From positions 1-48,352 of the forward strand of contig CAIXUG010000076.1 of the NCBI GenBank assembly GCA_903922605.1: a DNA stretch of 48,352 bases, given 5' to 3'. Position numbers and translations under genes: made by a program. Positions 18,110 to 26,944 of the stretch are shown here, piece after piece. The stretch comes from an uncultured Verrucomicrobiota bacterium. GTDB lineage: Bacteria; Verrucomicrobiota; Verrucomicrobiia; Limisphaerales; UBA9464. Each line of letters opens with the position of its first letter. The stretch's first letter is position 1. The notes under the pieces are model-generated. The model saw only the letters and a program-made list of their open reading frames with translations. It made no database searches and was not told the origin of the DNA.

Positions 18110-18843
18110 GAGCCGAAGCGAACACAATTTTTTCTGTCCGGTCCCGCCGTGGGCAACGCGGTTTCGGGCTGGTGAATTCCTTCCTGCTGTCGGGCGCGGC
18201 GGTCCTGCTCGTCTGGGGCGGGCTCTACGTCGGCAAGTACGGCGGCCGTTTCGACGGTGACGAGTACAGCGAGATTCCGCATGGCCGGCCGGCCAAGGTC
18301 GTGGCCGGTTCGGAAGATCCTAACGCGAAGGTTCTCAAGCTGGGTGCGCGTGTTTTCCAAAACTGCGCCGCCTGCCATCAGGCCGATGGCAATGGTGACC
18401 CCAGCAAGAACGTCCCGCCGCTCGCGGGTTCCGACTGGGTGCTGACGGAATCCCCGAACCGCATCATCCGGATCGTGCTCAACGGTCTGGGCGGGCCGAT
18501 CACCGTCAAGGGTACTCCTTTCAATGGCGGCGCGATGAATCCGTGGCGCAAGACGGCGGACAATCCGTCCGGCCTGACGGTCGAGGAAATCGCCGCCGTG
18601 CTCAGCTACGCCCGCAACACCTGGGGCAACAAGGCCGGCATCATTTCGGTCGATCAGGTCAGCGCCATTGCGAAGGAAACCGAGAAGCGCACCGACCCCT
18701 GGACGCCTGATGAGCTGCTGAAGGTTCCCCTGACCGGTGGCGCGACGGCTTCCGCCGCCCTGACGCCGGATCAGCTGAAGGCCGCCCTCAAGGCCATGCC
18801 GGCCGATGCGCTCGACGCCCTGCTCAAGGACGTGAAGAAGTAG
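18106..18843 (+). CDS. Membrane-anchored monoheme cytochrome c, last gene of complex III operon
   Basis: A 245-residue class I cytochrome c. A basic N-terminus and one membrane helix (about 22-43) precede a heme domain with CAACH (87-91), PPLAGSDW and a likely axial Met in NGGAMNPW. A tail of about 70 residues follows (TPDELLKVPLTGG, TPDQLKAALKAMPADALDALLKDVKK) with no cofactor motif. It overlaps the CcoO-like gene (ATGA). By position it is the CcoP counterpart of the shadow oxidase, though it has no clear CcoP_N helix motif. It may carry electrons from ActE to the cbb3 oxidase. Confidence 0.85.
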   Translation: MRAEANTIFSVRSRRGQRGFGLVNSFLLSGAAVLLVWGGLYVGKYGGRFDGDEYSEIPHGRPAKVVAGSEDPNAKVLKLGARVFQNCAACHQADGNGDPSKNVPPLAGSDWVLTESPNRIIRIVLNGLGGPITVKGTPFNGGAMNPWRKTADNPSGLTVEEIAAVLSYARNTWGNKAGIISVDQVSAIAKETEKRTDPWTPDELLKVPLTGGATASAALTPDQLKAALKAMPADALDALLKDVKK

Positions 18844-18864
18844 GCGGATTGCAGGCTGCCGAAA

Positions 18865-18892
18865 GGATCAAGCAACGGAGCTGATCCGTTGC
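18865..18892. terminator. Hairpin after the complex III operon
   Basis: An 8-base-pair stem GCAACGGA (18872-18879) / TCCGTTGC (18885-18892) with a 5-base loop lies 28 bases past the last stop. A competing stem GGATCA (18865-18870) / TGATCC (18882-18887) shares bases with it. No T run follows, so termination would not be of the simple intrinsic type. Confidence 0.4.
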
Positions 18893-18912
18893 CAAGGGCA
18901 GGTAGCCGCCGG

Positions 18913-19027
18913 GCAGTAATCAGTGAGTCAGTGCTCAGTCCTGAGTCAGGGGTCATGACCATCGCCCCGGCCAATCGACCACTGCGTCTTCTCTGATTAC
19001 TGGTTCACCGATCACTGATTACTAGTC
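18913..19027. repeat. Inverted heptad-repeat cassette (AGTAATC family)
   Basis: A perfect 12-base inverted repeat AGTAATCAGTGA (18915-18926) / TCACTGATTACT (19012-19023) brackets 85 bases. Each arm lies in a degenerate 7-base tandem array (left: AGTnnnn units, one of them 8 bases long; right: CTGATTA, CTGGTTC, ACCGATC, ACTGATT). It fills the gap between the complex III operon and ade. Confidence 0.6.
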
Positions 19028-19087
19028 GCCTAAACGCGGGCTTTTGGTGAAACTGGCGGCGCACCGGGCACCCAACCCAACATTGCC

Positions 19088-20908
19088 ATGTCCTCGCTCA
19101 ACCGCTTCTCCGTTGCGCCGCTTTACACCGTCACCCGCCGGCTGGCCGCCGTGGCCATGGGTAGCGAGGCCCCGGAGCTCGTGCTTACCGGAGCGCGCGT
19201 GCTCTCGACCTACACCGAGCGCATCCATGAGGGCAAAGAGGTCTGGTTGGCCGCAGGCCGCATCGCGGCGGTGAAACCGGCCGGCGAGTCCAAACGCCTG
19301 GGCCACACCGCACCCACCTACGACTGCGCCGGGGGCATCCTCGCACCGGGCCTGGTGGACCCGCACATCCACATCGAGTCCTCGATGATCACCGCGTGCG
19401 CCTACGCCGAGGCCGCGCTGCTGAACGGCACCACGACCATCTTCTGCGACTCGCACGAGATCGGGAACGTGTGCGATGTCGCCGGGGTCGAATGGATGCT
19501 CGAAGACGCCCGGCAGGCGCCACTGAACATCTTCCTCACGCTCCCGAGCACGATTCCCGCAACGAATGCCACGCTCGAAACTGCCGGCGGTGACTTCACC
19601 CCGGAAAAGGTGGCCGGCGTGTTTGACCGCTGGCCCGAGGCTGTGGCGCTCGGCGAGAAGATGGATTTCGTGCCCGTCGCGCTCGGCGATCCGCGCAGCC
19701 ACGGCGTGATCGCCGAGGCGCTGAAGCGGGGCCGGCCGGTCTGCGGGCACATTTACGGGCGCGAGTTCGTCGCGGCCTGCGCCGCGAGCGGCGTGACCGA
19801 CACGCACGAGTCCATCGACTGCGAGATCGCGAACGACTTCCTCGAGGCCGGCCTGTGGATCTTCCTCCGGGGCGGCAATCCCAAGACGCCATGGCATTCG
19901 CTGCCGCTCGCCATCAAGGCCGTCACCGAACTCGGCGCCAACCCGAAACGCGTGTGTGTCTGCACCGACGACCGCGATGCGGATGACCTCTTTCTCTTCG
20001 GGCAGGACTGGGTGGTGCGCGAGGCCGTGAAGGCGGGCCTGAAGCCGGTCACGGCTTGGAGCATGGGCTCGCTGCATCCCGCGACGCGTTACGCGATGGA
20101 TGGCGAGATCGGCGCGCTCGGCCATTCGCGCCGGGCGGACATCGTGCTGCTCAACGACGTGCTGGAGCCGCAGTGCACCTGGTACGGCGGCGAACTGGTC
20201 GTCGAACATCGTCGGGTTACGCCGCGTCTCGAAGCCGCGCTGGCCAAGCCCTACCGCTATCCGGCGGCGGCCTACCGCACCGTCCATTTTGCGGACGATG
20301 TGAAGCTGTTGCCGGAACTGCCGAAGTCACCGTGCACGGCCAACCTCTTGCGCGTGGCGCTGCCCGGCATCATCACCTTCCACGACCGGGTGCCCTTCAC
20401 TCCGGTGGCCGGTCCCACTGCTGATTCGGCCTGGGCAGCCACGCTGGCGGCGCAGGGCGATCTCTGCTTCCTCACCGTCATTGAGCGTCATGGCAAAAAC
20501 GGCGGCGTGGGTTATGGCCTGCTGAAGGATTTCGGGCTGAAGTCCGGCGCGGTGGCGAGCACCGTGGGCCACGACGCGCACAATCTCGTCGTGGCCGGCA
20601 CCAATGAGGCCGACATGCGGGTGGCGGTGGATGCCCTGAAAAAATCCCAGGGCGGCGTCTGTGTGGTGCGCGACGGAAAGATTCTTGCGCTGGTCGAGCT
20701 GCCGATTGCCGGCCTGCTCTCGGACCAGCGGGCCACCGTCGTCGCGCGGGAGTCGGAGAAGCTGAAACAGGTGTGGGTGGAGGCCGGCTGCGTGCTGCCG
20801 TACATGGGCTTCAACCTCCTGCCGCTCTCGGTCATCCCGGAAATCCGGCTGACGGACAAGGGCCTGGTCCTGGTGCCCTCGATGACCCTCGTGCCGCTGT
20901 TTGAGTGA
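19088..20908 (+). CDS. ade: Adenine deaminase
   Basis: A 606-residue amidohydrolase that converts adenine to hypoxanthine in purine salvage. The metal-binding motif [13 protein letters not shown] is followed by [22 protein letters not shown] (metal His), GVTDTHES and [13 protein letters not shown] (catalytic Asp), all characteristic of Ade. [22 protein letters not shown] and the C-terminal HDRVPFTPV and [12 protein letters not shown] also fit the family. Length matches other Ade enzymes. It stands alone and converges on mutL. Confidence 0.93.
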   Translation: MSSLNRFSVAPLYTVTRRLAAVAMGSEAPELVLTGARVLSTYTERIHEGKEVWLAAGRIAAVKPAGESKRLGHTAPTYDCAGGILAPGLVDPHIHIESSMITACAYAEAALLNGTTTIFCDSHEIGNVCDVAGVEWMLEDARQAPLNIFLTLPSTIPATNATLETAGGDFTPEKVAGVFDRWPEAVALGEKMDFVPVALGDPRSHGVIAEALKRGRPVCGHIYGREFVAACAASGVTDTHESIDCEIANDFLEAGLWIFLRGGNPKTPWHSLPLAIKAVTELGANPKRVCVCTDDRDADDLFLFGQDWVVREAVKAGLKPVTAWSMGSLHPATRYAMDGEIGALGHSRRADIVLLNDVLEPQCTWYGGELVVEHRRVTPRLEAALAKPYRYPAAAYRTVHFADDVKLLPELPKSPCTANLLRVALPGIITFHDRVPFTPVAGPTADSAWAATLAAQGDLCFLTVIERHGKNGGVGYGLLKDFGLKSGAVASTVGHDAHNLVVAGTNEADMRVAVDALKKSQGGVCVVRDGKILALVELPIAGLLSDQRATVVARESEKLKQVWVEAGCVLPYMGFNLLPLSVIPEIRLTDKGLVLVPSMTLVPLFE

Positions 20909-20926
20909 AAAGGCAATCGATGCGCC

Positions 20927-21029
20927 AAACGCCAAATAAAAGCCAAATTTCAAAGCTCAAAGCTCAAAAAAGCTCCGGAACAAGTGGGGGACGTCGGCGT
21001 TTCTTTGGAGCTTTGAGCTTTGAGCTTGG
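20927..21029. repeat. Inverted heptad-repeat cassette (CAAAGCT family), between ade and mutL
   Basis: A perfect 15-base inverted repeat CAAAGCTCAAAGCTC (20951-20965) / GAGCTTTGAGCTTTG (21008-21022) encloses 42 bases. The arms are tandem 7-base units. It sits between the convergent ade and mutL genes and could fold into a long hairpin, so it may double as a two-way terminator. The identical 15-base arms recur in front of trpD. Confidence 0.7.
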
Positions 21030-21044
21030 CATTTCTCCCCGTTT

Positions 21045-23063
21045 TCACCCCGTCCGGCCGAACTTCTTCTCCAGCTCCCGCCAGTTCATCTCGATGAGCG
21101 TGGGACGGCCATGCGGACACGTGTAGGGCATGGTGCAACGGCGCAGGTCATTCACCAGGTTTTCCAGCTCGGGACCGCGCAACGGGTCGTTCGCCTTCAC
21201 CGCGTGGCGGCAGACGGTCTTGGCGATGACATCCTCGCCGAGCCGGGCGCTGTTCACACCGGCCCCGGCGCTTTTGAGGGCATCAATCAGCTCGAAGGCG
21301 AACTGTTTCGGGTTCCCGGCCTTCACAAAGGGCGGCAGCGCATCCAGCAGGAAAGTGCGCTCGCCGAACTCGCTCAGGCCCACGCCGAGGCGCGTGAGCG
21401 TGTCCAGGTTCTGCCGCACGAAGTCGGCGTCACGCGGCGTCAGCTCGACCGTCTCGGGCAGCAGCAGGCGCTGGGAGGGGGCGAGCTGGGCGCTCTCGAT
21501 GCGCGCGAGCATCTGTTCGAACAGGACGCGCTCGTGAGCCGCGTGCTGGTCGAGCAGCACGAGCCCCCGGTCGGACTCCAGCACCACGTACAGTCGGCCC
21601 ACGACCCCCACGAGCCGCAAGGGCACGTGCAACAGTGGCACGGCGACTTGGGGGCGTGCCGGGGCGGCGAGGGCGGCGGGGCCGGCATCCGTCGGCGCCG
21701 CTGGCGTGAGGTGCCGTACGAAATCCGCCTCAACCAATGGGCCTTTGGCTGCTGCCGCCACCGGTGCCGGGGCGGCCGAGGGCCGGAGCGAAAGCGGCAG
21801 TGAGGTCTGCGACGCCGTGGCGACGGTCTGGGGCGGGGCCAGGCGGAAGTCCGCGCCCGCTCCGAGTTCGCCAGCCACCGTTGTGGGTGCGGATGCTGGC
21901 GTGGCAATCTTCACGGGCGCTGGGGCGTGGTCCGTCGGTGACGTGCTGCCATGGAAAGCCAGCAACGTATCCCGCACCGCCTTCCCCACAAGACGCCGCA
22001 CGGCCTGTTCCTCGCGGAATTTCACCTCGCGCTTCTGCGGATGGACATTCACGTCGACGGCGGCGGGGTCGAGTTCTAGAAAGAGGCAGCAGACCGGGTA
22101 ACGGCCCCGCATCAGCGCGGTATGGTAGCCCTCGAGCAGGGCGAAGTTCAGGCCGCGATTCTCCACCGGGCGCTGGTTGACGAACAGGTGCTGCTCGTCC
22201 CGCGTGCCGCGCGACACGCCGGGCGCCCCGATGAAGCCCCACAATCGGAATCGCGCGGTTCGCGGTTTCGGCAAGGAGTCACCGGCGGCGAGTGTGCGAC
22301 CCAGGACCTCGGACTCGGGACCCGGGACTCCGTCGGGCGCCTCCTCGATCTCCGTGGCGAACTCGACGGGCAGCAGCGGCACATCCGCCCCATGCAACTG
22401 GCGTAGCCGTTCGCGCAGGGCGCCGAAGCGCTCGGCGGCGGTGGCCCACTTCACGGGCGGGAGCTGCCAGAGCATGCGCCCATCGCTGATGAACGTGAAA
22501 CCGACCTGCGGGTACGCCAGGGCGACCAGCGTGAGGTAGTGGGCGATGTGGGCGCGCTCGGTCTCCTCGCTGCGGAGGAACTTGCGGCGCGCGGGCAGGT
22601 TGAAGAACAGCTGGCGAACCTCGACCGAGGTGCCGGTGGGAGACGCCGCCGCCTTCACCTCCAGGATCTTCCCGCCGTGAATCACGATCTGGTTGGCCTC
22701 CCCCGAGGTCTCTTCCCGTTCCCGGGTGGTCAGCGTGAAGCGGCTGACGCTGGCGATACTCGGGACGGCTTCGCCCCGGAAGCCCATGGTGGCAATGGCG
22801 GCCAGATCTTCGGCACGCCGGATCTTGGAGGTGGCGTGCCGTTCGAGGCAGAGCAGCGCGTCATCCCGGCTCATGCCCAGGCCGTCGTCGGTCACGCGGA
22901 TCAGGCTGCGGCCGCCGGCACCGATCTCGACCGAGATGCGCGTGGCCTCGGCGTCGAGGGAATTCTCCACGAGCTCCTTCACCACGCTGGCGGGCCGCTC
23001 CACGACCTCACCCGCCGCGATCTGGTTCGCGACGTGTTCCGGGAGCAGGCGGATGCGGTTCAC
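21045..23063 (-). CDS. mutL: DNA mismatch repair protein MutL (endonuclease type)
   Basis: A 672-residue MutL. The N-terminal GHKL ATPase shows ELVENSLDAEATRI, DDGLGM, RHATSKI and GFRGEAVPSIASVS. The C-terminal domain has the nicking-endonuclease signature DQHAAHERVLFE near residue 503, together with CRHAVKANDPL and CPHGRPT, so it should nick DNA like MutL of organisms without MutH. The start is GTG at 23063 (MNRIRLLPEHVANQIAAGEVVERPASV). Residues about 244-253 (GVPGPESEVL) come from an in-frame heptad repeat just before the transducer domain. mutS is not in the window. Confidence 0.95.
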   Translation of the reverse strand: MNRIRLLPEHVANQIAAGEVVERPASVVKELVENSLDAEATRISVEIGAGGRSLIRVTDDGLGMSRDDALLCLERHATSKIRRAEDLAAIATMGFRGEAVPSIASVSRFTLTTREREETSGEANQIVIHGGKILEVKAAASPTGTSVEVRQLFFNLPARRKFLRSEETERAHIAHYLTLVALAYPQVGFTFISDGRMLWQLPPVKWATAAERFGALRERLRQLHGADVPLLPVEFATEIEEAPDGVPGPESEVLGRTLAAGDSLPKPRTARFRLWGFIGAPGVSRGTRDEQHLFVNQRPVENRGLNFALLEGYHTALMRGRYPVCCLFLELDPAAVDVNVHPQKREVKFREEQAVRRLVGKAVRDTLLAFHGSTSPTDHAPAPVKIATPASAPTTVAGELGAGADFRLAPPQTVATASQTSLPLSLRPSAAPAPVAAAAKGPLVEADFVRHLTPAAPTDAGPAALAAPARPQVAVPLLHVPLRLVGVVGRLYVVLESDRGLVLLDQHAAHERVLFEQMLARIESAQLAPSQRLLLPETVELTPRDADFVRQNLDTLTRLGVGLSEFGERTFLLDALPPFVKAGNPKQFAFELIDALKSAGAGVNSARLGEDVIAKTVCRHAVKANDPLRGPELENLVNDLRRCTMPYTCPHGRPTLIEMNWRELEKKFGRTG
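22304..22331. repeat. In-frame GGACYYS heptad repeat inside mutL
   Basis: Four 7-base units in exact register: GGACCTC, GGACTCG, GGACCCG, GGACTCC. On the coding strand they encode GVPGPESEVL, a loop before the transducer domain that I do not expect in other MutL proteins. Confidence 0.65.
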
Positions 23064-23110
23064 GGCGGAAAGCTCACGGCGGAAAGTTCAAAGTTCAAAG
23101 TTCAAAGTTG
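23061..23110. repeat. Heptad repeats at the mutL start
   Basis: A 14-base tandem pair CACGGCGGAAAGCT / CACGGCGGAAAGTT (23061-23088) begins exactly on the mutL start codon. It runs into four AAAGTTC-type units (23083-23110, the last AAAGTTG). All have period 7 or 14. Confidence 0.65.
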
Positions 23111-23484
23111 GCCAACGGTGTCGGATGCACCCCCGGCTTTGGAGGGCTGGGCCGCCGATAACGTGATTCCGAAACCGCCGCTCCAGCGTCTTTCCGTAAC
23201 CAAGGGCGCTGGATAACCAATGCGTCCCACCGCTCCAGAATCGGGCTGGGAGTCCTTGGGAATTGCTTGCGGGCCAAGCGGAAGGACTTTTTCCAGTTGC
23301 GGTGAACGGTTTCCACACGTAGGTGCATCCGGTGAAAACGTTCAAAAAAATCTGCCGAAATATCTTGCCGAAGAGCCAAGCAATAAAGGATTTGTGTGTT
23401 GACAGCTCGCTTCAAGATTTCTACAAGAAGCGCGCATTTTAGCTCGAAAATAACCGGCGTGAGAGTGTAACCTGTTTTCCTCGT
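23064..23484. promoter_or_regulatory. Divergent region between mutL and the exopolysaccharide locus
   Basis: A 421-base gene-free stretch. The mutL-proximal end holds heptad repeats (23061-23110). The distal end carries a plus-strand promoter candidate with TTGACA (23399-23404), a 17-base spacer and TACAAG (23422-23427), about 60 bases before the beta-barrel gene. The middle has no recognised element. Confidence 0.5.
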
Positions 23485-24690
23485 ATGAATAAGCTTATCC
23501 GTGCTGCCGGCATGCTGTCCCTTGGGACGGCCAGCCTCGCCGTCCAAACCTTTGTCTGCGCTGCCGACGATGGCAAGTCGTGGAACATTTCGGCTGCGCT
23601 GAGGGGTTTCTATGACGACAACATCTACACCCGGCCCAACGGCCCGGGCAAGCTCGACAGCTTCGGCTTCGAGATAAGCCCGGGGATCAAGTACCGGATC
23701 GCCACCGACGACACCACGGTACGGTTCTCGTACACCTACTCGGCGAAATATTTTGATGGCCGGCCGCAAGGCACTGACAAGTGGGACCAGAGCCATATCA
23801 TTGATGCCGCGCTGAAGCATTCGTTCAGCCCCCGCGTGTCGTTGGATCTGAATGATCGCTTTGCGGTCGCCCAAGAGCCTGAGCAGATTGGCCAGGGTGG
23901 CACCGAATTCCGGGCCAACGGCAACAACAAGAGCAATCGTGCGAGCATCGCCGGCACGATCGGGTTGACGTCGCAGTTCGGCCTTGTGATCGGCTATAGC
24001 AACAACTTCTACGATTACGAAGACCAGGCCTACGCGGTCTCGCTGAACCGCATGGAGCATAATCCGTCGGTTGACCTGACCTACCAGCTCAAGCCTGCCA
24101 CGGTGCTGGTTGCCGGTTATGCCTACAGCATTGTCGATTTCGACACGGTGAGTCCGGACCGTGACAATCAGTCGCATTTTCTGCGGGTTGGCATCGACCA
24201 GAAATTTTCCCAGGAATTGACCGCCTCCGCCCGTGTTGGCGCCCAGATCGTCGATTATGCTTTCGCGGGCCAGAAAAACATCACGTCGCCCTATGCGGAT
24301 CTGAGCCTTAAGTATGCGTTCACGCCGGATGCAAGCATGACGGTCGGGGTTTCCCACAAGCACAACGCGACGGACGTGATTCAAGCCGAGGATCAGGAAA
24401 GCACGGCCGTTTACGGTGTGTTTGCCTACAAGTTCACGGCCAACCTGAGCGCCAAGCTCATCGCCCAGTACCAGAATTCGGAGTTCAACTCCACGGAAGC
24501 GGATCTCAACGGCAAAACGGAGGATTATTACTCGTTCGGCTTCAACCTAGGGTACATGGTGACGACCAACATCTCCCTGGATGCCAGCTACTACTACGAC
24601 AAGCTCGAAAGCGACAACTCGGTCGCTCTCCTCGCTCCGCGCAGTTTCTCGCGCAACCGGGTGTTCCTCGGGGTCCGTTTCTCGTACTGA
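23485..24690 (+). CDS. Outer-membrane beta-barrel protein of exopolysaccharide locus
   Basis: A 401-residue protein with a signal peptide (about 1-27, ending FVCAADD) and alternating aromatic beta-strand patterns to the end. It closes with RNRVFLGVRFSY, a C-terminal aromatic residue as in BAM substrates. It resembles the BBP2_2 (beta-barrel porin-2) group often found first in polysaccharide export clusters. It lies directly before the Wzc-like and Wza-like genes, so a role in letting polysaccharide cross or bind the outer membrane is likely (inference). A hairpin with a T run follows it. Confidence 0.8.
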   Translation: MNKLIRAAGMLSLGTASLAVQTFVCAADDGKSWNISAALRGFYDDNIYTRPNGPGKLDSFGFEISPGIKYRIATDDTTVRFSYTYSAKYFDGRPQGTDKWDQSHIIDAALKHSFSPRVSLDLNDRFAVAQEPEQIGQGGTEFRANGNNKSNRASIAGTIGLTSQFGLVIGYSNNFYDYEDQAYAVSLNRMEHNPSVDLTYQLKPATVLVAGYAYSIVDFDTVSPDRDNQSHFLRVGIDQKFSQELTASARVGAQIVDYAFAGQKNITSPYADLSLKYAFTPDASMTVGVSHKHNATDVIQAEDQESTAVYGVFAYKFTANLSAKLIAQYQNSEFNSTEADLNGKTEDYYSFGFNLGYMVTTNISLDASYYYDKLESDNSVALLAPRSFSRNRVFLGVRFSY

Positions 24691-24712
24691 GTTCAATTTC
24701 GATGTTATTCAT

Positions 24713-24745
24713 GGAGGCTGGATAATATCCTAGCCTCCTTTTTTT
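24713..24745 (+). terminator. Intrinsic terminator or attenuator abutting the next start codon
   Basis: Stem GGAGGCT (24713-24719) / AGCCTCC (24732-24738), extended inward by GGAT/ATCC, is followed at once by seven T residues (24739-24745). The next base is the A of the ATG of the BY-kinase gene. It can end the beta-barrel transcript and meter read-through into the kinase gene. Confidence 0.75.
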
Positions 24746-26917
24746 ATGGACTTACAAAAGACCCCGCCGTCAACGGAAGGGAAACTGCATTTTCTGGATT
24801 ACTGGCGGATCATCCGTATCCGGAAAGTGATCATTCTGGCGGTTTTCCTGCTAGTCGTGATCACCACCACCGCGGTGACGTTCGTGCTGCCGCCCTCCTA
24901 CTCCAGCACCGCGCGCATCCGCGTCGAGCGCGACGCGCCCGACATCACGCTGTTTGGCATGCCCTCCGCCTCGGCATCGTACGACCTGTACTACCTGATG
25001 ACCGAGTTTGAGGTGCTGAAATCCCGCAAGATCCTCGACCCGGTCATCGAGCAGCTGAATCTCAACAAGAAATACGCCGACAAGTACAAGTCGACCCGGG
25101 AATATACCACGCAGGAGTCCTATGATATCCTGACCCGTGAGCTGGAGGTGAAGCAGTTCCGCAACACCAGCATCATCGAGATCACCGCCCTCAACGGCGA
25201 GAAGCAGCTGGCAGCGGACATCGCCAATGCGGTGGCCCGGGACTATGAAAAGTACCGTGACGAGCTCCGCACCGGCAAGGAGGACCGCGGCTACAAGGCC
25301 CTGACCAACCAGCTGGCCGGTCTGGACATAGAATTGAAAAAGAAGGGGGCCACGGTCGACAAGATGAAGATCGACGGGCAGATTCCTGACATCGTTGACA
25401 GCGGGCAGGAATTCCAGTCCCTGTCCACCGATGAGATCCGCCGGCTGGGCATGCTGAAGACGGACACGGAAGCCCGTCTGAGCCAGGAGGAAACGATCCT
25501 GACCAGCCTGAAGGCGGTCCAGGGCGATGCCCTGCGCAATGCCATCAACGTGGCCCATCCCACCCCCCAGCTCACGCAGCTGATGCAGGATCTCAGCCTC
25601 ACCGAGGTGAAGAAGGCCTCGCTCCTGCCCGACTACGGACCCGCGCATCCCGAAGTCAAAAAGGTGAATGACGTGCTGGCCACGATCAACGCGCAGATCG
25701 AAGACGCGGTGGCGGGCATCATGACCACCATGGACATGCAGGTCCAGGCGGACCGCCAGATCCTGAAGAACGTCCAGGAAAAATTCACCTCCGCCAAGCA
25801 GGAGGACGCGCAGAAGCGCTCGGATTATGCGCCTTACCGGAATGAAAAGCGCGAGTTCGACACCATGCGCAAGATGTATGATTCACTCTATGCCCAGGTG
25901 ACCCAGGAGGCTGTCAACAGCAGCATCTCCAAGAAGGCCAGTGTGGAATTCATCGACCCGGCGCTGCCCGGCATCCGCCCGGTCAAGCCGAGCAAGATCC
26001 TCAACATCAGCCTGGGCTGTGTGGCGGGTCTGCTGCTGGGTGTGGGTCTGGCGTTCTTCATCGAGTACCTCGACACGAGCGTCAAGACCATCGACGACGT
26101 CGAGCAGGCGCTGCAGGCGCCGGTTCTGGGTGTCATTCCCCAGAACGTCGGTGCGCTCATCCACGAGGGGCCCGAGAGTCCGCACGCCGAAGCCTATCGC
26201 GTGCTGCGGACCAACGTCCTGTTCTCTCGGAAGGATGCCAACCTCCGCACGCTGACCGTGGTCAGCGGTGGTGCCGGCGAAGGCAAATCCACCACGATCT
26301 TCAACCTCGCGACCATCTTCGCGCAGCAGGGCAGCCGCGTGCTGATCGTGGATTCCGACCTGCGCCGTCCCAGCCTGCACAAGCTGCTGAACGTCTCCAA
26401 CAACCTGGGTCTGACCAACTACCTGCTGAAGCAGAACAAGCTGGAGGAGGTCGTGCAGACCACCCCGCAGCCGGGCATGGACTTCCTGCCCAGCGGCAAG
26501 CTGCCCAGCAGCTCGATGGGCATCCTCAATTCCGCGGCGATGCGGGCCTTCATCGAGGAGACCAAGAGCCGTTACGACTTCGTCTTCTTCGACTCCCCGC
26601 CGATCATGGGTGTCAGCGACGCTTCCATCTTGGCGAGCGAGGTCGACATGGCCATCCTCGTCGTGCAGTACCGCAAGTACCCGCAGCAGATGACGCTCCG
26701 TGCCAAGCAGATGGTGGAAAAGGTCGGGGGCAAGCTCCTGGGCGTCGTGTTGAACAACATCAACATCTCGCAGGACAGCTACTACTACTACTACAGCGGC
26801 TACTACTACGATTACTATTCGAAGAGCGATGACAGCAAGCCGGCTTCCGAGAAGGGGGCTTCCGGGTCCAAATCGGGATCGGGTAAGGCGGGCCTGGACA
26901 TCAAGCAGAAGTACTGA
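24746..26917 (+). CDS. Polysaccharide co-polymerase / BY-type tyrosine kinase (Wzc-like)
   Basis: A 723-residue inner-membrane protein. Residues about 15-110 are the Wzz domain with a first helix at 29-50. A long periplasmic coiled-coil part follows, then a second helix near 425-445 after the Pro-rich VEFIDPALPGIRPVKPSK. The cytoplasmic kinase has Walker A GGAGEGKST (about 507), Walker A' VLIVDSDLRRP (about 532) and Walker B FVFFDSPP (about 611). The tail near 680 has ten Tyr in a tight cluster (YYYYYSGYYYDYY), the autophosphorylation region. It sets chain length and export through the Wza-like protein encoded next. No Shine-Dalgarno is free before its ATG because a terminator-like hairpin sits there. 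Confidence 0.92.
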   Translation: MDLQKTPPSTEGKLHFLDYWRIIRIRKVIILAVFLLVVITTTAVTFVLPPSYSSTARIRVERDAPDITLFGMPSASASYDLYYLMTEFEVLKSRKILDPVIEQLNLNKKYADKYKSTREYTTQESYDILTRELEVKQFRNTSIIEITALNGEKQLAADIANAVARDYEKYRDELRTGKEDRGYKALTNQLAGLDIELKKKGATVDKMKIDGQIPDIVDSGQEFQSLSTDEIRRLGMLKTDTEARLSQEETILTSLKAVQGDALRNAINVAHPTPQLTQLMQDLSLTEVKKASLLPDYGPAHPEVKKVNDVLATINAQIEDAVAGIMTTMDMQVQADRQILKNVQEKFTSAKQEDAQKRSDYAPYRNEKREFDTMRKMYDSLYAQVTQEAVNSSISKKASVEFIDPALPGIRPVKPSKILNISLGCVAGLLLGVGLAFFIEYLDTSVKTIDDVEQALQAPVLGVIPQNVGALIHEGPESPHAEAYRVLRTNVLFSRKDANLRTLTVVSGGAGEGKSTTIFNLATIFAQQGSRVLIVDSDLRRPSLHKLLNVSNNLGLTNYLLKQNKLEEVVQTTPQPGMDFLPSGKLPSSSMGILNSAAMRAFIEETKSRYDFVFFDSPPIMGVSDASILASEVDMAILVVQYRKYPQQMTLRAKQMVEKVGGKLLGVVLNNINISQDSYYYYYSGYYYDYYSKSDDSKPASEKGASGSKSGSGKAGLDIKQKY

Positions 26918-26944
26918 GGCGGTTAATTGCGGTAGATTCGTCAA

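Noticed and set aside
26780-26820. Tyr codon run as a simple-sequence expansion of special interest
   Set aside because: Tyr clusters at the C-terminus are normal for BY-kinases.
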